DNA of 64,000 nucleotides from NCBI GenBank assembly GCA_026119935.1, contig JALRMH010000023.1:310001-374000 (forward strand), given 5' to 3'. Numbering within the stretch: the stretch's first letter is position 1; the number at the start of each line of letters is the position of its first letter. The position numbers were made by a program, and so were the translations under genes. The notes under the pieces were generated by a model. That model did not search any database, was not told the origin of the DNA, and worked only from the letters and a program-made list of their open reading frames with translations. Below, one piece after another: positions 56,429 to 64,000 of this stretch. This DNA is from Endothia cerciana (taxonomy: Eukaryota; Ascomycota; Sordariomycetes; Diaporthales; Cryphonectriaceae).

Positions 56429-57862
56429 TTATTCGGACACCTTGACTATGACCTTGCCTTTGGACCTCTTGCTCGCGACCCTTTCGTAAGCCTAGTAAAC
56501 CTTGGGATCAGCACCTGGAAACAGACGAGACACAAGTCCACAAGGGAACATACCTCGACCGCCTGATCCATCGGATACTCGGAGTCCACTGGAAAGTCAT
56601 GAAAGGCGCCATCCTCGATCCACTGCTGCGTCGTTAGAATCCTAGCGCGGGGCCTGAAAATCCTACATCCTGTACATATACTCTAGAAAGAAAGAAGTGA
56701 AACAAAGCATGGTAAGAGGAGGGAGGGGCTACGCACTTTTGCGACCTCCTTTGCGATCGCCCCGTCTGGTGCCAGAGACAGCATCTCAAACCTCCGCGGA
56801 GTTCCGCCGAGAGCAGCAGGCAGAAGCCTGCTTCTCATCATCGCGCCACGCCCAATAGCTCCAACGATGGTCAGGAAAGCCCCATTTCGTGCGAGGTAAC
56901 CACTGGACTTCCGGAAGAGCTCGTCACTGCCAACGGTGTCAAAGATCAGCTGAAGAGGCTTCGAATCGAGTGGGAAACGCTCAGCTAGGTGCGAGGTCAG
57001 GGATTTGTGGGCTTTGTAGTCGATGACCTGTCTCTCGGTCAGCAAGCTTCTGCCACGGGGCCAGAAGAGAAGAAGAAAGAACAAAGGCGGAGGCAATCAT
57101 CAATGGCCACGCCGTTTTCCGTACCTCGTCCGCCCCGAGACGTTTGACGAGCTCTGCATTTGCGGCGGAGCAGACACCGTACACAGTAGCACCCTTGGCC
57201 TTGGCAACCTGAACGAGAACGGAGCCTACTCCCCCACTCGCGCCGTTAACGAGGACCCGGTCCCCAGACTTGACGTGGGCCTCCTTCATCACTATGTACG
57301 CCGTCTGGCCGGCGACCCCGAGAGCACCGGCGGCATCCCTCGACTGCACATTCTTCGGCTTCAGGGCGACCTTGGTGACGGGAACCTCGATGTACTCTGC
57401 CAGGCTGCCACGTCCGATGGCGACGGATACAATGTTGAAGGCGCCGCCGACCTCTGACCCGACCGAGATGCCGAGCTTGTCAGGTACCGATGACCCCACC
57501 CGGACCACCTTCCCAGCGAAGTCCAGACCGACCGCCGGGTTATGTCGAAACGGGAGCCAGTTGTACAGGGCGTCCATGAAGTGCAGGTCCGCGGGGTTGA
57601 GAGCCGCGTAGTCGACCTTGACGAGAACATTACCCGACCTGACGCTAGCTGGGACGGGATAGTCTGTCCTGAGTGTCAAAGCCTGTCTGGGCGCCCCATT
57701 CTTGGTGACGACCCAAGCTTTCATGGTCTTAGGGATGGTAGCGCTGCCTTCTGCCATCGTGATGGGCCTGGTGGCTCTTATGAACCCTGTGGGGAATGAG
57801 GCAATCAACCTGCAGACTGGGACTCGGGGTAGAAGCTGAGTTGTACCCGGTCGTGGAAGCAT
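56429..57862 (-). CDS. Quinone oxidoreductase-like MDR protein, possibly mitochondrial
   Basis: Model: complement of 56429-56491, 56554-56682, 56737-57027 and 57125-57862; introns 62, 54 and 97 bp, all phase 0; 406 residues. Medium-chain dehydrogenase features: Met-Lys-Ala-Trp-Val-Val near 47, Asn-Pro-Ala-Asp-Leu-His, Val-Gly-Leu-Asp-Phe-Ala-Gly-Lys-Val-Val, Gly-Val-Ala-Gly-Gln-Thr-Ala-Tyr, and the NADPH loop Gly-Ala-Ser-Gly-Gly-Val-Gly-Ser (about 207-214). No catalytic zinc Cys is seen, as in zeta-crystallin-type reductases. The first 35 residues are rich in Arg and lack acidic residues, as in a mitochondrial targeting peptide. A start at 57757 would remove it and leave 371 residues. The third exon's first codons (Ser-Ile-Cys-Thr-Gly-Cys) are the least certain part. 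Divergent from guanine deaminase. Confidence 0.8.
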
Positions 57863-58209
57863 CTGGTATCGTTGTTGTTGTCGTGTTTCAGGGAGGCGAG
57901 AGGACGGATCTGCGGGAACAGGCACGCGAGGTGACGTTGGACCCTCGGTGTTTAGTTTAGTGAGCTGAGATTATGTAAGCCACGTGCGACCGTTAGTTGA
58001 GTTAACGTTATCTCAGCTGTGTCACAATTGCCTGAGCGATTTCAACGGCTGTCCTTTGTCCAGGTGGATGCCCTCCCTCTTCCAATGTCCGCAGCAGGCC
58101 TTCTCGTGACCACCAGCCCTCTGAAGAACATGCTGCCCGGCAGGATTCGGCCGAACAGCCAGTGAATCGGAGCTACTGTGGTCTTAGGCCTTTTCTCCGC
58201 CGTGCCGCC
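57863..58209. promoter_or_regulatory. Bidirectional promoter between quinone oxidoreductase and guanine deaminase
   Basis: This 347 bp gap serves two divergent genes. It contains a CACGTG E-box (57981-57986) and an HGATAR site AGATAA on the minus strand (58008-58013). Both motifs are seen; nitrogen control of guanine deaminase through the GATA site is inference. Confidence 0.45.
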
Positions 58210-59595
58210 ATGGGTCCTGGACACGCGACGACGACCGGCCCGCAAAAGCCATTGGTGGTCTATGGGCCACTGGTCCACTCACTCTCGGCCACAGATCTCG
58301 AGATCATCGAGTCGGCACTCATCATAGTCGGAACAGACGGCCGTATCGTGGCCTTTGATAGGGACGTCGGCCGTCCCCCAGACAGGCTCAGCCTGCCTGG
58401 CAACCCGGACGTGCCCCAGGCGGACTTTCAAGTCCACATGCTTCGGCCGGGCGAGTTCCTCATCCCGGGCTTCATTGATACACACAACCACGCGCCCCAG
58501 TGGGCACAGAGGGGTCTCGGCCAGGGAATGCACATACTCGACTGGCTGGATGGTGTCACCTTCCCCAACGAGGCCAAGTTTGCAGATCCGGAGTACGCAC
58601 GTCGGACCTACTGCCGGTGCATCGACGGCTTCCTGAAGCAAGGCATCACCACGGCCTCGTACTATGGCTCTGCGCACGGAGAGGCGACCCGGATCCTCGC
58701 GGACCTGTGTCTGGAGAAGGGGCAGCGTGCACTGGTCGGTAAATGTAATATGGACCGAAATGCTCCTGATTACTACCGAGACGCGAGCGCCGAGGACAGT
58801 CTGCAAGTTACGGAGGAGTGCATCCGCCACATCCGTTCTATCGATCCGGATGGTGGCCTCGTCAAGCCAGTGCTGACACCGCGGTTTGCCATAACATGTA
58901 GCCCTACCGTGCTATCCGGGCTGGGACGGATTGCCGAGCGCGAGCCTGACCTCCCCATCCAGACCCACTTCAACGAGGCCGAACAAGAGATGAAAGCTAC
59001 GAAGTCCCTCTTCCCACAGTTCGGCAGCGAGACAGACTTGTATCATCACTATGGTCTCCTCGGGCCACGTTCGATCATGGCCCACTGCTGCTACATGGGC
59101 GAGGACGAGCTCCGGCGGTTCGCCGAGCTCGGCTGTGGCATCGCCCACTGTCCGATCTCCAACATGACAGTCGGAGGAGGGTTTATGGCGGCACCTGTCA
59201 GAGACTTCCTGCGACACGGAATCAACGTCGGCCTTGGGACGGACTCCGGAGGTGGCTTCTCTAGCAGCCTCCTGGATGCCATGCGGCAGGCGTTGATCGC
59301 GAGCAACGCGAGAGAGGTCATGTCCCAGGGGAGAGATCCTGGGCTGTCTATCGAGGAGCTCTTCTATCTGGCCACTCTAGGCGGAGCCCGGGTCTGCTCG
59401 CTAGACGACAAGGTCGGCAACTTTGCCGTTGGCAAGGACTTTGATGCCTGTATAGTCTCGGCTTTGGTGGAGGATCAAATCATGACCATGGTCGAGCCGG
59501 AGGATCCTCTCAGAACCGTCTTTGACAAGTTCATCATGACGGGAGATGATCGAAACATTCGCCGCGTCTTTGTGCGAGGGAGGCGCGTGAAGTAG
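58210..59595 (+). CDS. Guanine deaminase
   Basis: Intronless, 461 residues. An amidohydrolase that turns guanine into xanthine and ammonia, with zinc. Motif Pro-Gly-Phe-Ile-Asp-Thr-His-Asn-His-Ala-Pro-Gln-Trp (86-98) holds two zinc His (92, 94) and is specific to guanine deaminases. Thr-His-Phe-Asn-Glu (252-256) carries the third His and catalytic Glu256, Ala-His-Cys-Cys (291-294) the fourth His, and Gly-Thr-Asp-Ser-Gly-Gly-Gly (343-349) the zinc Asp345. All catalytic residues are present. The start at 58210 has an ideal context (GCCGCCATGG); the frame extends upstream only to a GTG. Xanthine formed here could be used with the purine route to which the permease at 6.1 kb belongs. Confidence 0.96.
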   Translation: MGPGHATTTGPQKPLVVYGPLVHSLSATDLEIIESALIIVGTDGRIVAFDRDVGRPPDRLSLPGNPDVPQADFQVHMLRPGEFLIPGFIDTHNHAPQWAQRGLGQGMHILDWLDGVTFPNEAKFADPEYARRTYCRCIDGFLKQGITTASYYGSAHGEATRILADLCLEKGQRALVGKCNMDRNAPDYYRDASAEDSLQVTEECIRHIRSIDPDGGLVKPVLTPRFAITCSPTVLSGLGRIAEREPDLPIQTHFNEAEQEMKATKSLFPQFGSETDLYHHYGLLGPRSIMAHCCYMGEDELRRFAELGCGIAHCPISNMTVGGGFMAAPVRDFLRHGINVGLGTDSGGGFSSSLLDAMRQALIASNAREVMSQGRDPGLSIEELFYLATLGGARVCSLDDKVGNFAVGKDFDACIVSALVEDQIMTMVEPEDPLRTVFDKFIMTGDDRNIRRVFVRGRRVK

Positions 59596-60830
59596 GCATG
59601 GCTGCACTCAGCCATCCACGGTCGTGACTATTGCGATACCAAGTCGACACTTGTCGTCCCAACCTTCTTCTCGCCAGGAGAAAAGTCATGGTGGCATCCC
59701 GATTCCTCACCTCGCAGCCTTGTTACCTGTACACGCCGCCGCCGCACCAGCTTCCAAACCTCCGCGCCACCTGTATGAGATTCCGGTGATAGTTGATACG
59801 ACTCAAAATGTCGACAGTCGCATAGGCGTAGTTCAGAAGCCCTTTCCATACACCTGGTGTGGGGAGGGGGCAATACCAATGAAAGTCATGCACCTCTCAA
59901 TCTGCAGCTGAGCCGACCGCTTGGCATTGCAGTGCCTCCTTCGCTGCCATGACTCGTCCACTTGTGGCTCAGCGCCTGACTGTAATTTAACAGGCGTCTT
60001 GTCCATCCAAATCAAGACGATCTGAAACCGTACAATGCAGGGGCTCAGCGACATACGAAAGATAGACCTCTGGGGGCTCCAGATAACCCACCATACGGAC
60101 CCCCCACCCCCCAAAGACAGACCCAGGCCAGCGACTCCACGGCTGCCCACCACTGCCAGCAATAAGCATAACATAGTACGATCGACGCCTTATACACCCT
60201 GGCCTGAGCCCCATCCCACTGCTCAAGCGGCGAAACAGCCGCATTTGCAAGGATGAAACCAGGGGACGGATTACCTTAGGATGAACCAAGTCTCCACCTG
60301 CAATAATTTATACTTTTCGCATAGCAGCTTTACATTCATGCCGTCGCTGTATTCCTTCAGCCGCGCGCTGGAGCCGCGGTCATTTTCTGGGGAATAGTTG
60401 TGGATTTGATCCAGGAAGTATACTCTACAGCACTCACCTAGGCCTATCTCATGTATGCAAGTTGCAGTCAGACCCGAGCATAGATTTCTGATGCACTGCG
60501 CAGCAAGTGTGGGTCCTCTATATTGCAGGCAGAGGCTGGGCAGAAGTTTATCCTCATGAACACAGGGAAGCTGAGTCGCTTATTGGGTCGGCGTGGGTTC
60601 CCTATGAGACAGATATCTGTATATAAACTCGACCTCCAAAGTTGTTGACTGTCTCGTTGTGAACGGCTTCACCCCATCGTCCTCGTGAATCCCTTGACAG
60701 TCGCTACTCCCCAGACAAGCGTACACCTGCGCATCCATTCGTTTCCTTGTTGCTCGTCAGCGTCCTGATCGAGACTATCGACAACTCTGTGCTCTGCGCT
60801 AGGAAGTTTCCGAAAGAAGATTTTGTCATA
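59596..60830. other. Intergenic, no gene supported
   Basis: About 1.2 kb; no motif-bearing frame, RNA gene or repeat recognised. Confidence 0.45.
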
Positions 60831-61303
60831 ATGCGGTTTTATATTGCCTTTTTTGCGGCCTTCGCGGGCGTCTCGTGAGTACTATTGCCCCCAACTGCCT
60901 TTGCAACCTGAAGTATTATTCTGAAACTGACCAAGTGCCCCTCAGGTTTGCGGACATGCATTATAGCTGCACCTGTCACAACGGCGACAGCTACAACTGG
61001 CGCATCACCAGCCCGGCCTGTTCATTTTACGCACCCGACCGCCCAGCCGTAAGTCTTCCGCTGACATGCATACATACCGATACGGACCGCTTGTTCATAG
61101 CTGACCGTGCGGCTTCACCGAAAATACAGGACGTCTCCTACGTGACGGACACGGGGCGGTGCACATCCGCATCTGGCGACCAGATCGATGGAGACTCGTG
61201 GCAGGCCGCCTGCCAGAAGATCGCGACGGAGGGCTTCGCGTGCGCGGACGGCCAAGGCACCTGCTATGCGGAGTCGGACAGCGTCACCGGATCCTGTGAC
61301 TAA
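60831..61303 (+). CDS. Small secreted cysteine-rich protein (effector-like)
   Basis: Model: 60831-60874, 60946-61048, 61130-61303; introns 71 and 81 bp; 106 residues. Signal peptide in the first exon (Met-Arg-Phe-Tyr-Ile-Ala-Phe-Phe-Ala-Ala-Phe, cleavage near 17). The mature part of about 88 residues has eight Cys (Cys-Thr-Cys, then six single Cys), which fits four disulfides. No known enzyme motif. Small size, secretion and even Cys number are the usual criteria for candidate effectors, but such proteins may also be antimicrobial or wall-associated. The first exon is just the signal peptide, cut at phase 2. Unrecognised family. Confidence 0.7.
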
Positions 61304-61876
61304 ATGTTCGTGGGCTCGAGATAGGTAGGGCCGGGGGGAAGGCCACATGATGGTGACGGGAACTTCTTGTACCTAAATTTGCGGTTCTTACATGGCTTTT
61401 CGACGGTTCGAAAGCCGCTTAATCGCACCTTTTTTTTCTTTTCACATCCTCTCACGGTCTTCTCCATACCCTCGGCGGGAATAGCGACGCTTGGCATTGT
61501 CTCGACCTTCATCGCCACCATAACGGACAGATACACGCGCTCTCCCTGTCCGTTTGTTCTTGAGTGTTGAGAGAAGTTCCGTCGCACTCTTGGAGGATTT
61601 CGGTTTGAGAGAGATTCGCAGCGAGGCGGAGGCGTCGACGGAATTACGCTGAGGTCGCCCCCCCTAGCGCTCAAAGGCCGGCGTCGCATGCGCCGATGCA
61701 CCTGTCTTCAAGAGATGCTTCTCCGCACTCTACTCAACCCACCTCGCTTCACGTACTATCTTCTCTTCAGGTACTATACGTTAAAATCCAACTCGACCAG
61801 ACAGAACCAACCCCTCGAGCCCATTATCGGGCCCACCAAGACACTGCTTTCAGAGACCTCGTCCAGCCCAGACATC
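61304..61876. other. Intergenic, cupin promoter
   Basis: About 570 bp. An in-frame but probably untranslated extension of the cupin frame begins at 61688. No other gene supported. Confidence 0.5.
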
Positions 61877-62296
61877 ATGCCGTGTACCATCATCCGCAAC
61901 TCGACCCGGGCGGGCGGCTCGAGCACCGCGAAGGCGGCCGGCACATTCACCGGGGACGTGTACATGGACCGCATGGCCGGCCCCGTCGACGGCATCATGT
62001 GCAACCACGTCACCTTCCTGCCCGGCGCCAGGACCCACTGGCACTCCCACGAGAACGGGCAGGTCCTCGAGGTCAAGGCGGGCAGCGGGTGGGTCTGCGA
62101 CAGGGGCGGCGTCCCCCAGCGCATCCGCGTGGGCGACATCGTGCAGTGTCCGGCCGGTACGGCGCACTGGCACGGGGCGGACGACGGGAGCATGATGATG
62201 CATCTGGCGATCAGCCTAGGAAAGACAACTTGGCTCGACGAGGTCACCCAGGATGAGTACGCAAGGAAAGGCGGACTAGACGATGGCGCACATTGA
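61877..62296 (+). CDS. Single-domain cupin protein
   Basis: Intronless, 139 residues. Both cupin motifs are present: Pro-Gly-Ala-Arg-Thr-His-Trp-His-Ser-His-Glu-Asn-Gly-Gln (metal His/Glu set) and Gly-Asp-Ile-Val-Gln-Cys-Pro-Ala-Gly-Thr-Ala-His-Trp-His-Gly. Such small cupins resemble those found next to carboxymuconolactone-decarboxylase-like genes, and some act as isomerases or lyases; the substrate is unknown. The start was chosen at the ATG with A at -3 (gacatcATG) just before the recognisable domain, not at the in-frame ATG at 61688. No partner gene is adjacent. Confidence 0.8.
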   Translation: MPCTIIRNSTRAGGSSTAKAAGTFTGDVYMDRMAGPVDGIMCNHVTFLPGARTHWHSHENGQVLEVKAGSGWVCDRGGVPQRIRVGDIVQCPAGTAHWHGADDGSMMMHLAISLGKTTWLDEVTQDEYARKGGLDDGAH

Positions 62297-63043
62297 CAGG
62301 CCCAAGGGATTCAGGGTCAACTAACTATACGGAAAGGAGAAAATAGGTCTCACGAGGGAGGAGGGGAGTTGTTCTTGACTGATCATACATATAAATAACA
62401 TCCCACCCCCTTTCACCCTCACCCGGCCGATATGAATGGGGTCTAGATGATATCATGCCCTTTTGTAAGATACGACCACCTTTTTCTCTCTTGCTTCCAT
62501 AAAACCTTGGCCAAACAAGGTTGGCAATGACGCCCTTTGATATTATGTGCAAGGAGGGAGGGCCATTGGGCCACTTCCCATTCCTCAACTGCTCTGGCTT
62601 GCGGATATTGCCTGGCGGGAATGCAACAAGTATCCGTGGCCGTGCTCCAAACCAACTTTCATTACCATTCCCTGAACACTCCGTTCTGTACATAGTAGGT
62701 GTCTATCAGACGGCTATTACGGCATGACGGGCCTATGTTCTTCTCGGGCCGTCGTGGTGAGGACGTTGCTTTAGGGCAGCAGAGGCCGAAGGCAGCTGCA
62801 TAGACGACCCTTGACCCACAGCGCGACCGCGTGGAGTCAGGTCAGACCGGGGCCATTGGCCAGAGATTCTTAACGACAAGTGGGACAGCACACAGGTACG
62901 GCCTCTCCAATCAGGGGCAGCACCGTCTGCATAGCCTAGACAGGCCAGCCCTGAAATTGTTTCTCACGGTCCGGATGAGAGACCGAGCTACGGATGCATC
63001 TGTGTGCCTTGGCCAGCAAGACTCCAGGCACAGGCTACCAAAG
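62297..63043. other. Intergenic, no gene supported
   Basis: About 750 bp; short frames only. Confidence 0.5.
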
Positions 63044-64000
63044 ATGGCGCCGACGTCGTTCAAACGCCTTATCGTTTGTTGCGATGGCAGTTGGATGAAC
63101 GCCCTGGGCAAGCAAGGGTGAGACTGGGGGGGGGGGGGGCGTTCTTGTGATCCGCCGTCTTGCGATCAGTGCTGACCCTCTATGAAACAGCGATGCTTCC
63201 CCGCCATCAAATGTATGGCGGATCTGCCGTCTCTTCAGCAAGATCTGCGCGGATGGATCCAACCAGATCGTTTATTACCATGCCGGTGTGGGAAGTTCGG
63301 GCTCCGCGCTGGACTCGGTGACGGGCGGAGATTTTGGCGTCGGGCTGGACGCGGTGAGCTGCATGCGTGGCCCGTAGACGATCGCGCTGGTGTCTGCGGC
63401 ACCTGCTCTAACGTCGTTACGCAGGACGTTCGTGAGCTGTACAGCTTCATCTGCATGAACTACGTCGACGGGGACGACATCATCCTCGTTGGCTTTTCTC
63501 GGGGTGCCTTTACGGCGCGTGCTGTGGCAGACATGATCGCGTCTCTGGGCTTGATGACGCACGATGGGCTCGACCGATTTTATGAAATCTTCACCGACTA
63601 CCAGTTGATGGGTAGCGAGCGTCGTGATACGCGAGAGTACATTTTCAGAGGGATCCAGCCATACGATGGTGAGAAGGGCACGGCAAAGATCCTCTGGGAA
63701 GAGGAGCGCAAGCGTGAATATCGGGGATTTCTCAGGCAGGTTCGTTGTTCGCGTGGTCACCCTAACATATGCCCACCTCCAGAGATCTCACCATCGCTCA
63801 CAGATGGCGTACACTCGAGACACATATCAAGACGGCGTCACAAAGATCAAGATCAAGGCTGTTGCCGTGTGGGATACGGTTGGAGACCTTGGCATTCCAC
63901 CGGTCCCCTTGCTGGGCGTTCGGGGATCATCAGAGCAATAAGTTCCCCCCGTTCGAGAAGGCCTTTGTGCGCACCACCGTGTCTCAAATAGCTGACCTTG
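63044..64000 (+). CDS. DUF2235 alpha/beta-hydrolase protein, cut by window end, apparent frameshift
   Basis: Visible exons: 63044-63117, 63191-63353, 63425-63739 and 63804 onwards (introns 73, 71 and 64 bp). The DUF2235 pattern is clear: Lys-Arg-Leu-Ile-Val-Cys-Cys-Asp-Gly-Ser-Trp, Ser-Asn-Val-Trp-Arg-Ile-Cys-Arg, Ile-Val-Tyr-Tyr-His-Ala-Gly-Val-Gly, and the nucleophile elbow Gly-Phe-Ser-Arg-Gly-Ala-Phe-Thr-Ala-Arg. Next come Met-Ala-Tyr-Thr-Arg-Asp-Thr-Tyr-Gln-Asp-Gly and Ala-Val-Trp-Asp-Thr-Val-Gly. Bacterial relatives (Tle1) are phospholipases; fungal ones are uncharacterised. In exon 4 the frame closes at a TAA (63939-63941), while family-like sequence (Asn-Lys-Phe-Pro-Pro-Phe-Glu-Lys-Ala-Phe) continues in another frame. 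A surplus base in the GGG at 63914-63916 would explain it. It may be a sequence error or a broken gene. Confidence 0.75.

Noticed and set aside
1..64000. CRISPR arrays, tRNA or rRNA genes, prophage or bacterial operons
   Set aside because: No regularly spaced repeats, no cloverleaf with a proper T-loop found by eye, and the gene structure is eukaryotic.

Overview
The window looks like nuclear DNA from a filamentous ascomycete, probably a plant-associated Sordariomycete-like fungus. Most genes carry 1-7 short introns (about 49-155 bp) with GT-AG borders. The families are typically fungal: HET, SAT4-type rhodopsin-like, HPP, Clr5, GRDP, DUF2235, Dal5-type and TRI12-type MFS. Coding DNA is GC-rich and codon-biased, and homopurine tracts, poly-C runs and microsatellites lie between genes. 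I rebuilt exon structures by hand; every multi-exon model given here keeps one reading frame through all its junctions. Species identity is inference.

Layout. 0-4.2 kb: end of a truncated gene, a small CPIC zinc-motif gene, an NmrA-like gene. 4.2-6.1 kb: repeat-rich promoter region with a MITE candidate. 6.1-10.5 kb: uric acid/xanthine permease and an HPP membrane protein. 13.4-15.2 kb: seven-exon SAT4 membrane protein. 17.7-26.3 kb: three secreted proteins (GH32 enzyme, three-module SH3-like protein, Gly/Ser-rich protein). 27.5-29.9 kb: HET protein. 30.9-37.2 kb: Dal5-type transporter divergent from a carboxylesterase, then ACC deaminase. 37.4-43.8 kb: TRI12-type MFS transporter, SANT/Myb protein, maleylacetate reductase. 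45-49.8 kb: Clr5 protein convergent with a glycine-rich-domain (GRDP) protein. 51-55.5 kb: AYR1-like SDR and flavin monooxygenase in tandem. 56.4-59.6 kb: quinone oxidoreductase divergent from guanine deaminase. 60.8-64 kb: small Cys-rich secreted protein, cupin, and a DUF2235 gene cut by the window end.

How genes may work together. Three loci fit scavenging of organic nitrogen: purine permease (with four HGATAR sites upstream), guanine deaminase, and the allantoate-type transporter. ACC deaminase, GH32, the esterase, maleylacetate reductase and the secreted proteins fit a plant-associated life. There is no backbone enzyme for a secondary-metabolite cluster.

The least ordinary observations concern gene architecture: three unrelated genes (20.4-21.9, 25.2-26.3 and 47.1-47.4 kb) have repeats whose introns sit at matching positions, which points to growth by duplicating exon-intron units. 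Other points are two GC-AG introns, a TA-flanked MITE-like element, a (CA)n tract abutting the ACC deaminase start codon, and an apparent one-base frameshift in the DUF2235 gene. I saw no convincing new multi-gene system.
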